Shown here in pieces: positions 17,869 through 27,100 of a DNA stretch of 64,000 nt. The notes under the pieces were generated by a model that was given only the letters and a program-made list of their open reading frames with translations, was not told the DNA's origin and made no database searches. Each line of letters opens with the position of its first letter. Position 1 is the first letter of the stretch. The position numbers were made by a program, and so were the translations under genes. The stretch lies in the NCBI GenBank assembly GCA_964450955.1, contig CAYVFI010000020.1, forward strand, positions 1-64,000, in the 5' to 3' direction. Source of the DNA: CAYNWT01 sp964450955 (GTDB taxonomy: Bacteria > Planctomycetota > Planctomycetia > Planctomycetales > Planctomycetaceae).

Positions 17869-19149
17869 CTAGGTGAAGAGTTCTTTGATGGGTTCGCCGT
17901 CGTGGGCGATTTTGAATGGGCGGCCGGTGTCGGACTTGAACTCTTTGGCGATGGGTAGCCCCAGCCCATAGGCGATGGTTGCGTTCAGATCGGCCGGATA
18001 GACACCATCGTCTTCGACTGAAGCTCCCGTCTTGTCCGTCTTGCCGTAGACGGTTCCGCCCTTCACGCTGCCACCAGCCAGGACGCAACTAAACGCACCT
18101 GGGTGGTGGTCGCGGCCGACGTTTTGATTGATCTTTGGTGTGCGACCAAACTCTGTTCCGATAACAATCATCGTGTCCTTAATTCGTCCGGACGCAGTCA
18201 GGTCGTCCAGCAGTGCAGACACCGCCTGGTCCAGTTCCGCGCAGCGATCGGGCAATGTTGTGAACACATCGCGGTGATGGTCCCAGCTGCCGTATTCGAC
18301 TTCGACGCAGCGGACACCTTTTTCCACCAGGCGTCGCGCCAACAGGCAACCCTGGCCAATTTTGTTCTCGCCGTAGTTCTTTCGAACCTCTGCTTTTTCT
18401 TTCTTGATGTCAAACGCGACCAGGTCTTTGCTCTTCAGCAACTTGACCGCTTCGTTGTAGTAGTCCAGGTACGCCTGCACTTCACGATGCTTGTACTTCT
18501 TCCAAAAATCGCGTTCGAACTTCTTGGTCAACCGCAACCGCTTCTCAAGTTGGTTGTTCTTGATGTAGCCGGGCGACTTCGTGTTCTGCAGGCCCGTTGC
18601 CGCACTACCGACCGGAGCCGGCGAGAACTCGGCCGACAAATAACCCGCACCCGGATGTCTGTTCGCCCCACCAACCAGCACACTACCAGGAAGATCTTTG
18701 TTTAACTTCCCGTCAACCTTGTGCATCCACGCACCGAGAAACGGGTGACGGATCGAACCAATCGACTTGTAGCTGGTTCGCATCAGGTACTGACCCTGCT
18801 CGTGCGCGCCGGTTTCGGTGGTCATTGAACGGATGACGGCTAATTGGTTGGCTCGCTTCGCCAGTCCGGGCAGCCCGTTACCAAACTGCACACCAGAAAC
18901 GGCCGTGCTGATACTTTCTGTTTCACCCTGAGTTTCGGCACCGGGCTTGGTGTCAAACGTGTCCAGGTGCGACATGGCCCCCTGCATGAACAGGTAAATC
19001 AAATGCCTGGCTTTGCCTGCCATTGGAGGCATTGACGCGGCTGAGGCCATTGACCCAACCATCGGCATCACACTCACACCAAGGCAGCCCTTAGCGACCG
19101 ACGCCATGAACCGCCGGCGGGAAAGATCGTCGAGATTTGAATCAGTCAT
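17869..19149 (-). CDS. DUF1501 domain protein with Tat-type signal
   Basis: A 426-residue protein. The N-terminus has a twin-arginine-like signal, SRRRFMASVAKGCLG (residues 9-24), followed by an Ala-rich stretch. The DUF1501 body is an alkaline-phosphatase/sulfatase-superfamily fold, with HLDTFDTKPG near 58, a WDHHRDVF segment near 290 and GTEFGRTPK near 330 as likely metal-site segments. DUF1501 genes are amplified in planctomycetes and almost always sit next to DUF1549/DUF1553 genes, as here (54 bases apart, same strand). The function is not experimentally settled; a periplasmic hydrolase role is an inference. Confidence 0.93.
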   Translation of the reverse strand: MTDSNLDDLSRRRFMASVAKGCLGVSVMPMVGSMASAASMPPMAGKARHLIYLFMQGAMSHLDTFDTKPGAETQGETESISTAVSGVQFGNGLPGLAKRANQLAVIRSMTTETGAHEQGQYLMRTSYKSIGSIRHPFLGAWMHKVDGKLNKDLPGSVLVGGANRHPGAGYLSAEFSPAPVGSAATGLQNTKSPGYIKNNQLEKRLRLTKKFERDFWKKYKHREVQAYLDYYNEAVKLLKSKDLVAFDIKKEKAEVRKNYGENKIGQGCLLARRLVEKGVRCVEVEYGSWDHHRDVFTTLPDRCAELDQAVSALLDDLTASGRIKDTMIVIGTEFGRTPKINQNVGRDHHPGAFSCVLAGGSVKGGTVYGKTDKTGASVEDDGVYPADLNATIAYGLGLPIAKEFKSDTGRPFKIAHDGEPIKELFT

Positions 19150-19203
19150 ATCGATATGTTCCTGATGTGGTCAGCGATGTGGTGTTGCGTTTGCCGAATG
19201 TTT

Positions 19204-21216
19204 CTATTGCTGGAATAGAAACTCTTTGGTGTTGATGAGGGCCCAAATCACGTTTCCGTAACCGGCTCCGACCTTCTTGCGATTCGCCATGATCTCTTCC
19301 TGAGCGATCTTCATTTCTGAAGATGTCGGGAACCGATTCAGAATGCTAAGGAAGATGATTTCGATTCGATTCTTCAACGATGTTCCCTTGAGAACGTTGT
19401 CGTAGATTACCGAACCCGGCTCCAGCATCATGTGCGTAACCTGCCCGTTAAACATTGTCAGCACCTGACTGACAGAACCATCGGTCGATGCAGTATTGAT
19501 GAGCTCACGGTCTCCCTGCCCGAACTGGCGCAGGAAGTGGTTTGGCGGAACCGGAATTGGCAGTTCCGACGCGCGAGCCAGCGTCATGCCTTTGTAGGAA
19601 TGCGTCCGATCTTCTTTTCGCATCGCGCCGTTGCTGTACTTTTCGCCGAACTCTTTGGAACGCTTCAAAATCTCCGTAGCTTTGACGTCCTTGAGATTGA
19701 CATCGACAACCTTCGCGACGTCTGAAAAGTCCGTTCGCCGAAACGAACCGGCGTTGTAAACCGCCAGGGTAAGCAGTGAGTCCCAAATTTGCTCAGCCGT
19801 CATCCGACGCAGGACCGGGCCGGGAAAGTAATACGGTTCAGCCAGATCAACGTCAGTCGGCGTGGCCTGCCGTTGCCATGTTCGTGTGTTGTAAATGATC
19901 CGCATGAATTCCTTCATGTCGAAATCCAGACGAACCAATTCTTCTGTCAGGAATTTCGTGACAGCCGGTATCGAAGACTTCGTGGTGTCCTGGATATCGT
20001 CAATCGGTTCCATCAAGCCCCGGCCCATGGCCTTGGCCCACAAGCGGTTCGCCACAGATTTCGCGAACCGTGGATTGTCGGGAGCCACCATCCAATCCGC
20101 CATCGCTTCACGCGGTGACTGGCCTTTCGCAACTTTGATTTGCTTTCCAAGTATCGTGGCCGGCTTCACAACCGATTTGGGTTTCGCATCGTCGTACTGA
20201 TAATCGTGCGGTAGCCGCAGTCTGCGGCCCGGTTGATCAAACACAGTGTAGAAGTTGGACTGGAGAATGCGGTTAAAGTCGCCGTTTGTTTTCTGGTCCG
20301 GATCGATCTTCTTCATTTCCTCGCGAACACGAACGACCGGGTTCTTGCCGTACATTTTGTCACCGCCACCACGTCGGGTTCGAGTCCCATAGGTAAACGC
20401 GGCCATCTGGTAGAACTGCTTTTGCGTCCAACTGTCAAACGGATGATCGTGACATTGAGCACACCCGATTTGCGTTCCGAGGAACGTGCGAACCATGTGG
20501 TCGACAGCGTCCAGTTCCATACCCGAGTCACGCATGAAATAGCCAACGGCCGGGTTGTCCCATATCTTGCCTTCCGCGGTCAGCATCTCCCTGACCCAAT
20601 CATCGTAGTGCTTGTTTTGCCTGATCGATGACTTGATCCATTCATGGTATGGCTGCGCAACCACGTTGCCGTTGTTGTTGGCCAGGCGATCGCGAACGCG
20701 AAGCAGGTCGCCCCAATAGTTGAAGTTGGTGCTGACGTAACCTTCAGAGCTAATCAGTTTATCGATCAGCTTTTCACGCTTGGCTTTGTCTTTCGACTTG
20801 ATGAACTCGTAACTCTGCTTGAGAGTTGGAATGGTTCCTGAAATCTCAACGTACGCGCGACGGACGAACTGCGCGTCGCTGGTCGGCGGGTTGGATTCCA
20901 TGTTCTTGCGACGTTGAGCCGACTTGATCATCGAATCAATCTTCGCCGCAGATGCTTTGGCTCGAGACAGCTTTGCGGGGTCAACCCCCCTGGGAGCCGG
21001 GTACGGAGACTTCCCGCTGCCGCGCGGAACCTTGCCGGTGTTGGCTTTTTGGCCGCCCGATTTTTGTCCGTCTCTGCCGGATCGGATCATCTGCGATCTT
21101 GCGTCGGACGCACACAGCATCACAACTAAAAACGCAGCAGCAATGCGAACCAAAGAATGATGAAAGAGGCACGTCGACGTTGGAACACGGTCAAGCAAAG
21201 CAAACCCTCCGAGCAC
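19204..21216 (-). CDS. DUF1549/DUF1553 domain protein
   Basis: A 670-residue exported protein. A hydrophobic signal segment (about residues 24-40, AAAFLVVMLCASDARSQ) precedes DUF1549 (about 95-300). DUF1549 contains one CxxCH-like haem motif, CAQCHDHPFD, near residue 254. DUF1553 (about 375-625) contains RFAKSVANRLWAKAMGRG and RRMTAEQIWDS. The called start is GTG at 21216; a shorter start near the signal segment is possible. Partner of the downstream DUF1501 gene; the pair is a planctomycete hallmark. Confidence 0.93.
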   Translation of the reverse strand: MLGGFALLDRVPTSTCLFHHSLVRIAAAFLVVMLCASDARSQMIRSGRDGQKSGGQKANTGKVPRGSGKSPYPAPRGVDPAKLSRAKASAAKIDSMIKSAQRRKNMESNPPTSDAQFVRRAYVEISGTIPTLKQSYEFIKSKDKAKREKLIDKLISSEGYVSTNFNYWGDLLRVRDRLANNNGNVVAQPYHEWIKSSIRQNKHYDDWVREMLTAEGKIWDNPAVGYFMRDSGMELDAVDHMVRTFLGTQIGCAQCHDHPFDSWTQKQFYQMAAFTYGTRTRRGGGDKMYGKNPVVRVREEMKKIDPDQKTNGDFNRILQSNFYTVFDQPGRRLRLPHDYQYDDAKPKSVVKPATILGKQIKVAKGQSPREAMADWMVAPDNPRFAKSVANRLWAKAMGRGLMEPIDDIQDTTKSSIPAVTKFLTEELVRLDFDMKEFMRIIYNTRTWQRQATPTDVDLAEPYYFPGPVLRRMTAEQIWDSLLTLAVYNAGSFRRTDFSDVAKVVDVNLKDVKATEILKRSKEFGEKYSNGAMRKEDRTHSYKGMTLARASELPIPVPPNHFLRQFGQGDRELINTASTDGSVSQVLTMFNGQVTHMMLEPGSVIYDNVLKGTSLKNRIEIIFLSILNRFPTSSEMKIAQEEIMANRKKVGAGYGNVIWALINTKEFLFQQ

Positions 21217-21348
21217 ATCAATTATCAGAACTCCACACTAACGACGATTTTGGTGAATTGCGATACTTCTTCGAAAGGAAGCAGCGACCAGGCTGGGTAG
21301 ATGTTCATGTTAAAACGATTCCCCCAAGCCCTCCGTTTGCATGAAGTC

Positions 21349-22026
21349 CTAAACGTGCCAGCTACTCACATCGCTGACCGATTTCTTTGATATATCCGGC
21401 ACGTTCACGCCGCTGCCCGGGTAGCCAACGACCAGCAGAATGTAAGCCCGTTCGTTGGTGGGTCGGCCAAGAATCTGGCTTAGAAATTTCATCGGGCTGG
21501 GCGTATGCGTCAGCGTTCCAAGTCCGGCGTTTGTAAGCGCGGCGATTAGGAAACCTGTGGCGATACCGACAGACTCCTGCACGTAGTAGTGCTTCGCTTG
21601 CGAACCATCCGCGTTCAGACCGTACGTCTCACCAAAAACCGCAATCAGCCACGGCGCGGTTTCCAGGAAGGGTTTGTGGTCGTCTGTTCCGAACGGTTGC
21701 AGGGCCTCCAACCATTCGTCCGACGCGCGGCGCTGGTAGAACTCGCGTTCCTCTTCTTCGGCCGCTAACCGAATTTGCTTTTTCGTTTCCGCGTCACCCA
21801 CGCACGCGAAGTGCCACGGTTGCTGGTTCGCACCACTGGGCGCCAACCGCGCGGATGCGATGCACTGTTCAATCAGTTCGCGCGGGACAGGTCGATCGGA
21901 AAATTTTCTGATCGTGCGCCGTCGTGACAATGTCTCGTAGAAGTCCGCCGCACGTTGAGTCATTTCAGCGGGCGGGTACTCAACAAATTCTGAATACGGA
22001 CGGAATGGTGGTTCGTGTTGGCTCAT
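21349..22026 (-). CDS. Nitroreductase-family flavoprotein, iodotyrosine-deiodinase-like
   Basis: A 225-residue FMN enzyme of the nitroreductase fold, with RRTIRKFSDRPV (FMN phosphate site, about residues 37-48) and APSGANQQPWHF (about 63-74). The active-site lid has the pattern that separates halotyrosine deiodinases from other nitroreductases: E93, Y97 and K118 occupy the spacing of human IYD E157, Y161 and K182. The surrounding text (EEEEREFY...HKPFLETAP) follows IYD closely. The predicted reaction is reductive dehalogenation of halotyrosine. ATG 22026 overlaps the holA stop (TGATG), so the two genes are coupled; a GTG at 22029 is an alternative start. No signal peptide or membrane anchor. 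Confidence 0.88.
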   Translation of the reverse strand: MSQHEPPFRPYSEFVEYPPAEMTQRAADFYETLSRRRTIRKFSDRPVPRELIEQCIASARLAPSGANQQPWHFACVGDAETKKQIRLAAEEEEREFYQRRASDEWLEALQPFGTDDHKPFLETAPWLIAVFGETYGLNADGSQAKHYYVQESVGIATGFLIAALTNAGLGTLTHTPSPMKFLSQILGRPTNERAYILLVVGYPGSGVNVPDISKKSVSDVSSWHV

Positions 22027-23036
22027 CACTTCACGCCCGCAAGAGAGATTAGTAGTTGTTCCAATTGGAACCGCGGCGGCATACGGCTGCCACCCTTCAT
22101 GTTGCGATCAGCCTTCGCCAAACGATGCAAAATCAGCTCAGCGCGCGGTCGGCCGATTGTTCGCAGATAAAGTTCGACCGCTCGGGTCTCTTTGTAAAAC
22201 ACTCCCGCTTCTTTCACTGCCGCGCTAAGAGGTTTGCCGCCGCGGGACGATTCTGTCGCCTGAGCAATTCTTCGGAACGTGTGATTCAGCCCGCCCAAAA
22301 TGCGCTGTGGAGCTTCACCCGCACCCAGCAGTTGGTCCAAACATTCCAGCGCTTCGTTAATTCTGCCGTCGCGGGCCGCGTTCAACATGACCCACGTCGT
22401 TTCCGCTTTCCAACCACCGACCAGAGTACGAACATCTTCCGGTGTAATCCGATCGCGGTCGCCCACGTAGTTGGCCAGTTTTTCGACTTCCTGCCCCAGC
22501 AGTCCAAGGCTGGAACCGGCAAGTTGAACCATCGCTGCGGCAGCGTCTTTCGAAATTTTCTTTTCGTATTCCGTCTCTGCCAATTCCGTAATCCACCGCA
22601 GCAGACTGGCTCCGGTGAGTTCCGTGCATTCGATGGTCAGCCCTTTCGTCGACACCAGCTTCTTCGCCAGCCTGGTGTTTTTCGGCCACGACTTCACATC
22701 CAAAATCAAAGTCGCTTTCCGCGCGGGCTTCTCAACGTACTTTTCTAACTGCGGCCGGTTCCCGGAAACGAAGTCGTCAGCGTCTTCAATCACCACGACA
22801 CGGTGGTCGCCAAACATCGAAACGGTCAGCAGTTCGTCGCTGACCGATTTGTAGTCGGCATCTTTCCCATTGAAGACGGACAAGCCAAGATCCGAATCTT
22901 CGCCCGCATCGCCGCACAGAACCCGTGCCAGGCTTTTTCTGGCTCGCGATCGCAGGTGCGTTTCCGAACCAAACAAAACAGCCACACCAACGTGGGCGTG
23001 CTTGTCGGGTTCCTTCAGGAAGTCGGTGGCGTGCAT
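22026..23036 (-). CDS. holA: DNA polymerase III delta subunit
   Basis: HolA is the clamp-loader subunit that opens the beta sliding clamp. The 336-residue product has the divergent N-terminal AAA-like domain with VAVLFGSETHLRSRA (about residues 17-31) in place of a Walker A, the HRVVVIEDADDF strand (about 78-89), and the C-terminal collar domain with LLGQEVEKLANYVGD and WVMLNAARDGRINEAL. The length and order are typical. It is followed directly by the deiodinase-like gene. Confidence 0.92.
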   Translation of the reverse strand: MHATDFLKEPDKHAHVGVAVLFGSETHLRSRARKSLARVLCGDAGEDSDLGLSVFNGKDADYKSVSDELLTVSMFGDHRVVVIEDADDFVSGNRPQLEKYVEKPARKATLILDVKSWPKNTRLAKKLVSTKGLTIECTELTGASLLRWITELAETEYEKKISKDAAAAMVQLAGSSLGLLGQEVEKLANYVGDRDRITPEDVRTLVGGWKAETTWVMLNAARDGRINEALECLDQLLGAGEAPQRILGGLNHTFRRIAQATESSRGGKPLSAAVKEAGVFYKETRAVELYLRTIGRPRAELILHRLAKADRNMKGGSRMPPRFQLEQLLISLAGVK

Positions 23037-23247
23037 TTGGCTTCAGTCAACGGGAGTCCGAGGGACGAATTACAACAAGAAGAACCGCGATTTTCACCCA
23101 CGAAGCTCGACGAAGAAGGCGATCGGTGACGATCCACCCGTTTTGTGGGTATTGACCTTCATTTTGTGTCTGGCTTACGCTTCCTGAACTCCCGAACGCA
23201 GGCCCGTTGCTGCATTCGGTTCCATTTAGTCGCGGCCAGGGACGGTC

Positions 23248-24504
23248 ATGCATCTCGAACTCGCAGACGCAAATCAAAAGCTGTACGTCTGCCCCGGCGA
23301 GACGATACCGATCTCCCATGCCGTCCACCTGGGGCGGCTTGCGCAGTGTTATCCGGCGTGCCAAAACTGTCCGCTAAACTGCGAAACCGGCGCGGCTGAG
23401 ATGCCGGTCGTCGAACGATTAAAACAAAAACAGTCGCGGCAGCTTGCGGAGATGCAGCGATCGTTTGGACGCATTCGCGGTGTCTACCTGAACCAAATCG
23501 ATCGCCGCGTCGCTGGCGATATCGTGGGTCAGTTCGCGGCGAACCTATGGAACGACACCCAACGCGCTGTACAGACTCATCGTCGCGAAAAGATCGAGGC
23601 CTGGACCGCACCGGTGGTTGTGATTGGTTACGACCAACGAACATCCTCGCCCGACATCGTCACCGGAGTCCAGGACCGACTGCGTTTGATGGGCTGTTCT
23701 GTCATCGATCTGGGTCTCACAACCGGCCCCGCACTGCAGTACGCCATCCGGTTCCATACAGCAACCAGTGGCGTGTTTGTTTCCGGTTCCGGCCATTCAC
23801 CCGCGTGGACCGGTCTGGACTTCTTTGACGCAACAGCACTGCCGGCCGACATCGAACATCTTCAGGTCCCCCGCGCCGGCGACACGCCGATCCAGCACGC
23901 TCGACCCGTCCGCTGGTCGGGCCAACACACCTTCAAACCAATCGCCAGTGATTACGCGTTGCGGCTTAGCCGATACGTCCGACTGCGCAGACCGCTAACG
24001 GTTTGTGTTGGCGTAGAAGATCAAATCGCCCGCGATCTTGTCGAAGCTGTGTTCGAACCGCTCGGCGACCGACTTCAGATTGTGAAGCTACCTAAGCGGC
24101 CCCGCAATCTCAGCGATCCGGACGACGCCGACACAATCGCCATTGGCCAGGCCGTTCTTGAACGAAAAGCTGATGTCGGATTCGTCATCGACGAAGACAT
24201 GCGACACTGCGTGTTAATCGACAACTTCGGCGACCCGGCTTTCCCGAAAGAGATTGCGTCGATACTGGACGGCGATGTGCAGTTCTTCCTGGAAGACGTC
24301 GATGGGCTCTGGCCGACACTTAAGACAGCACGCCGAACCTCAGGCCCGCACATCCTGTGCGACCGAAGCATCTACGCGTTCCCCAAGCAATCCATCGCCT
24401 GCGACGCGGTGCTGACCCTGGCCCACTTACTGACGCGGTTAAGCCAACAAGGCCTGAGCCTGGCCGACATCGTCACCGACCACTACCGCCCCGCCGACCA
24501 ATAA
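23248..24504 (+). CDS. Phosphohexomutase-like protein with N-terminal cysteine cluster
   Basis: A 418-residue protein. Residues 34-45 form a C-x3-C-x2-C-x3-C cluster (CYPACQNCPLNC), with another Cys at 15, a possible Zn or Fe-S site. From about residue 120 the alpha-D-phosphohexomutase fold begins with VVIGYDQRTSSPD. The phosphoserine loop, canonically TASHNP, reads SGSGHSP near 179-185. The Mg loop, canonically DxDxDR, reads DEDMR near 315-319, so one aspartate is missing. The sugar-specificity and C-terminal domains are short or poorly recognisable. It is probably related to phosphomannomutase but altered in catalytic residues; activity is doubtful. Confidence 0.7.
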   Translation: MHLELADANQKLYVCPGETIPISHAVHLGRLAQCYPACQNCPLNCETGAAEMPVVERLKQKQSRQLAEMQRSFGRIRGVYLNQIDRRVAGDIVGQFAANLWNDTQRAVQTHRREKIEAWTAPVVVIGYDQRTSSPDIVTGVQDRLRLMGCSVIDLGLTTGPALQYAIRFHTATSGVFVSGSGHSPAWTGLDFFDATALPADIEHLQVPRAGDTPIQHARPVRWSGQHTFKPIASDYALRLSRYVRLRRPLTVCVGVEDQIARDLVEAVFEPLGDRLQIVKLPKRPRNLSDPDDADTIAIGQAVLERKADVGFVIDEDMRHCVLIDNFGDPAFPKEIASILDGDVQFFLEDVDGLWPTLKTARRTSGPHILCDRSIYAFPKQSIACDAVLTLAHLLTRLSQQGLSLADIVTDHYRPADQ

Positions 24505-24532
24505 GTGCAACCCCGTCCCACCCCTGCCCACC

Positions 24533-24592
24533 CCTGCCACCTCTCCCGCTTGCGGGAGAGGTCGGGCTCTAAGCCCGGGAGAGGGCCGAGCA
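24533..24592 (+). repeat. REP-type palindromic repeat, left unit
   Basis: A 60-base unit built on a perfect hairpin, CCTCTCCCGC and GCGGGAGAGG with a TT loop at 24540-24561, followed by a second GC-rich arm. It is almost the exact reverse complement of the unit at 24691-24750. It lies just after the phosphohexomutase-like gene. Confidence 0.85.
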
Positions 24593-24690
24593 TGTCCCTC
24601 CCGAGTCACGTGAACTTACCGCAAAAACCATCCGCGCCACATCTCCGAATGTCGAATGTCGAACAAGGAATTTCGAAGGCCGAAGTTCTG

Positions 24691-24750
24691 TGCTCGCCCT
24701 CTCCCGCGGCTGAGACCGCGACCTCTCCCGCAAGCGGGAGAGGTGACAGG
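24691..24750 (-). repeat. REP-type palindromic repeat, right unit
   Basis: The inverted partner of the unit at 24533-24592, with the same hairpin at 24722-24743 but an AA loop. The two units face each other across about 98 bases. The spacer includes a GAATGTC tandem and a GAACAAGGAATTTCGAAG segment that looks like dispersed repeat DNA. It ends 7 bases from the stop of the CDGSH gene and may also act as a transcription end. Confidence 0.85.
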
Positions 24751-24757
24751 TTGGTAA

Positions 24758-24964
24758 CTACTTCGCTGTGTCGCAGGCTTTGAAACCGGCTTCCTTATGG
24801 GATCCGTCGCAGAAAGGGCGGTTCTTCGTCGCGCCGCAGCGGCACAGGGCGATGGTCTCTTTGCCCTGAAGATCGAACTTATTGCCTTCGTGATCCTCAA
24901 CGGTCACCGGGCCGGTGACCAACAGCGGGCCGTCTTCGCGAAGCTTGATTGTGACGTCTGACAT
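24758..24964 (-). CDS. CDGSH iron-sulfur domain protein
   Basis: A 68-residue protein with one complete CDGSH motif near the C-terminus, CRCGATKNRPFCDGSH. It supplies the 3-Cys, 1-His ligands of a [2Fe-2S] cluster. Such proteins are implicated in electron transfer and Fe-S or redox homeostasis. The ATG at 24964 is chosen because AGGAGT lies at ideal spacing; a longer frame runs to 25012. Divergent from truA. Confidence 0.93.
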   Translation of the reverse strand: MSDVTIKLREDGPLLVTGPVTVEDHEGNKFDLQGKETIALCRCGATKNRPFCDGSHKEAGFKACDTAK

Positions 24965-25072
24965 AATGCACTCCTGAAAAAATCTAAGAAGTCCGCCACC
25001 GTAACGGTGCAATCAAGTTCGATCAATCTTCGGACAGGGTTTTGTCTCACGCCTGGTGCGGTAACATCCGGC

Positions 25073-25909
25073 ATGCGATGTATTCGAGTCACACTGGCCT
25101 ACGATGGCACCGACTACTGCGGTTGGCAGGTTCAACCAAATGGACCCACCGTGCAGGCCGCGCTTGAGGATGCGATTGAAAAGCTCACGCACCAACGGCT
25201 TAGCGTGACGGTGGCTGGTCGAACCGACTCTGGTGTGCACGCTTTGGGTCAGGTGGCCGCGTTCCAAATCGACTCAACAATCGAAATACGAAAGTTCCGA
25301 ACCGGCCTGCAGGCGTTCCTTCCCGACGACATCGTTGTCGTTGACGCGCGGGAGGCTCACGAACAGTTTCACGCAACCTACTGGGCAATCAAGAAGCGGT
25401 ACCGCTACGTGTTCCATGATGGAACCGTACTGTTGCCATTCTTGCGCCGCTATGTGCATGACGTCGGACGTCGTTTGGATGTGGATGCGATGCAGCAGGC
25501 CGCGCAGCACCTGCTGGGCAAGCACGACTTCCGCTGTTTCGAATCCCACTTTCCGAACAAGGCAACCAGCGTCCGCACGATCCTGGACGTATCAATTAAC
25601 AGAACCGGCCGCTGGCCCTGCTGGATGCCGGCCGCAGTGGAACACAGTCAGGTCCAACTTTCTGACTTCGGCCCCACGGCCGCGGTCGCATTTGATGACG
25701 ACTTTGTTTCGCTGGAAGTCGAAGCAGATGGGTTCCTGTACAACATGGTCCGCGCGATTGCCGGTTCGTTGTTGCGGGTCGGGTTGGGGCAGTGGGAACC
25801 GGACCGGATGAAAGAAGTCATCGACGGAATGGATCGATCGCAGGCCGGTCACACCGCGCCGGCCAACGCGTTGTACCTTGTGAATGTGGACTACCGAGAC
25901 CAACCATGA
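25073..25909 (+). CDS. truA: tRNA pseudouridine(38-40) synthase
   Basis: TruA isomerises uridine 38-40 in tRNA anticodon arms. The roughly 278-residue product begins with the family start MRCIRVTLAYDGTDYCGWQ and contains the catalytic aspartate motif VAGRTDSGVHALGQ (about residues 47-60). FLYNMVRAI lies towards the C-terminus. The ATG at 25073 gives the normal length; the longer open frame adds unrelated residues. An insertion of about 20 residues around PCWMPAAVEHSQVQ seems longer than usual. The next gene starts within its stop codon (ATGA). Confidence 0.95.
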   Translation: MRCIRVTLAYDGTDYCGWQVQPNGPTVQAALEDAIEKLTHQRLSVTVAGRTDSGVHALGQVAAFQIDSTIEIRKFRTGLQAFLPDDIVVVDAREAHEQFHATYWAIKKRYRYVFHDGTVLLPFLRRYVHDVGRRLDVDAMQQAAQHLLGKHDFRCFESHFPNKATSVRTILDVSINRTGRWPCWMPAAVEHSQVQLSDFGPTAAVAFDDDFVSLEVEADGFLYNMVRAIAGSLLRVGLGQWEPDRMKEVIDGMDRSQAGHTAPANALYLVNVDYRDQP

Positions 25910-27063
25910 GAACGGCCCACATTATCACGCGGCTCATCATCGGCGGCGCGCAGCAGAACACGTTGTTTAACGTTGATGACCAGCACCACATCCACGGCGA
26001 CGAAGTGACGCTGATTACCGGGCCAGGAGTCGGCCCCGAAGGTTCTCTGGAACAACGCGCGATTGATCGTGGTCTGGACCTGAGAGTCATCCCGCAGTTC
26101 GAACGCAATCTACACCCGTGGCGCGACTGGAGTAGTTATCGCGCGATTATTCGTCAGCTGAAAGCTTACAAGCCTGAGATCGTGCACACGCACAGTTCCA
26201 AAGCCGGAATCCTGGGACGTCGCGCGGCGGCGAAGTTGGGTATTCCGGCAGTGCACACGATCCATGGAGCCGCATTTCATTACGGGCAGAATCCGATTCT
26301 GCATTCGGCTTACAAGATGGCCGAACGCGTGGCCGCAAGGTGGTGCGATCATTTCATCTCCGTCAGCGGGGCGATGACAGATCAGTATGTTGCAGCCGGA
26401 GTCGCAAAGCGGGAGAAGTTCACCACGATCTTTAGTGGTATGGATGTTGAACCGTTTCTAAGTCCACCAAAAGCACCTGCGGATGTTCGGGAGGAACTCG
26501 GCCTGGAACCGCATCACATTGTGGCAGGAAAGATCGCCAGGTTATTCCCGCTGAAGGGCCACGAGTATCTCATCGAAGCCGCGCCGCGAATTCTGGAAGC
26601 GCATCCCGATGTTCGGTTCCTGCTGGTCGGCGACGGAATTCTGCGACAGCAATACGAACAGCAACTGGAACAGCTGGGTATTCGCGATCGCTTTGTGCTG
26701 ACCGGCCTGGTTCCGCCCGCGCGAATTCCGGAACTCATCAACGCAATGGATATTGTGGTTCATACCAGCATGTGGGAAGGACTCGCGCGCGTGTTGCCTC
26801 AGGGGCTGATTTCCGGCAAGCCAGTCGTCAGCTTTGACATCGACGGCGCGAAGGATGTTGTGATTCCGGGGGAGACGGGTTATCTAATCGAACCTCGCGA
26901 CGCGGCCGGACTAATACAGGCCATTTCTCATCTCGCTGCTGATGCCGATGAACGGGCCCAACTCGGAACGAACGGTCGAGAACGTTTCACGAATCTGTTC
27001 CGCCATGAAACCATGACAAAGCAGGTTCGGCAAATTTACACCAATGTTTTGGAACGGCGGTAG
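25906..27063 (+). CDS. GT4-family glycosyltransferase
   Basis: A 385-residue cytoplasmic glycosyltransferase of the GT-B fold, family GT4. The N-terminal domain has ITRLIIGGAQQNT (glycine-rich acceptor-side loop, about residues 6-18) and VHTHSSKAGILGRRAA. The C-terminal nucleotide-sugar site has GKIARLFPLKGHEYLIEA and the EGLARVLPQGLISGKPVV EX7E-like segment. The donor and acceptor are unknown; relatives build lipopolysaccharide or capsule. The start overlaps the truA stop (ATGA), so the genes are co-translated. The link to tRNA modification is positional only. Confidence 0.92.
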   Translation: MRTAHIITRLIIGGAQQNTLFNVDDQHHIHGDEVTLITGPGVGPEGSLEQRAIDRGLDLRVIPQFERNLHPWRDWSSYRAIIRQLKAYKPEIVHTHSSKAGILGRRAAAKLGIPAVHTIHGAAFHYGQNPILHSAYKMAERVAARWCDHFISVSGAMTDQYVAAGVAKREKFTTIFSGMDVEPFLSPPKAPADVREELGLEPHHIVAGKIARLFPLKGHEYLIEAAPRILEAHPDVRFLLVGDGILRQQYEQQLEQLGIRDRFVLTGLVPPARIPELINAMDIVVHTSMWEGLARVLPQGLISGKPVVSFDIDGAKDVVIPGETGYLIEPRDAAGLIQAISHLAADADERAQLGTNGRERFTNLFRHETMTKQVRQIYTNVLERR

Positions 27064-27100
27064 GTGAGGCCCAGCCGCGAAAAACAGGCTTCACCGAATT

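Noticed and set aside
24533..24750. CRISPR-like repeat structure
   Set aside because: There are only two units and they are inverted, not direct repeats with spacers.
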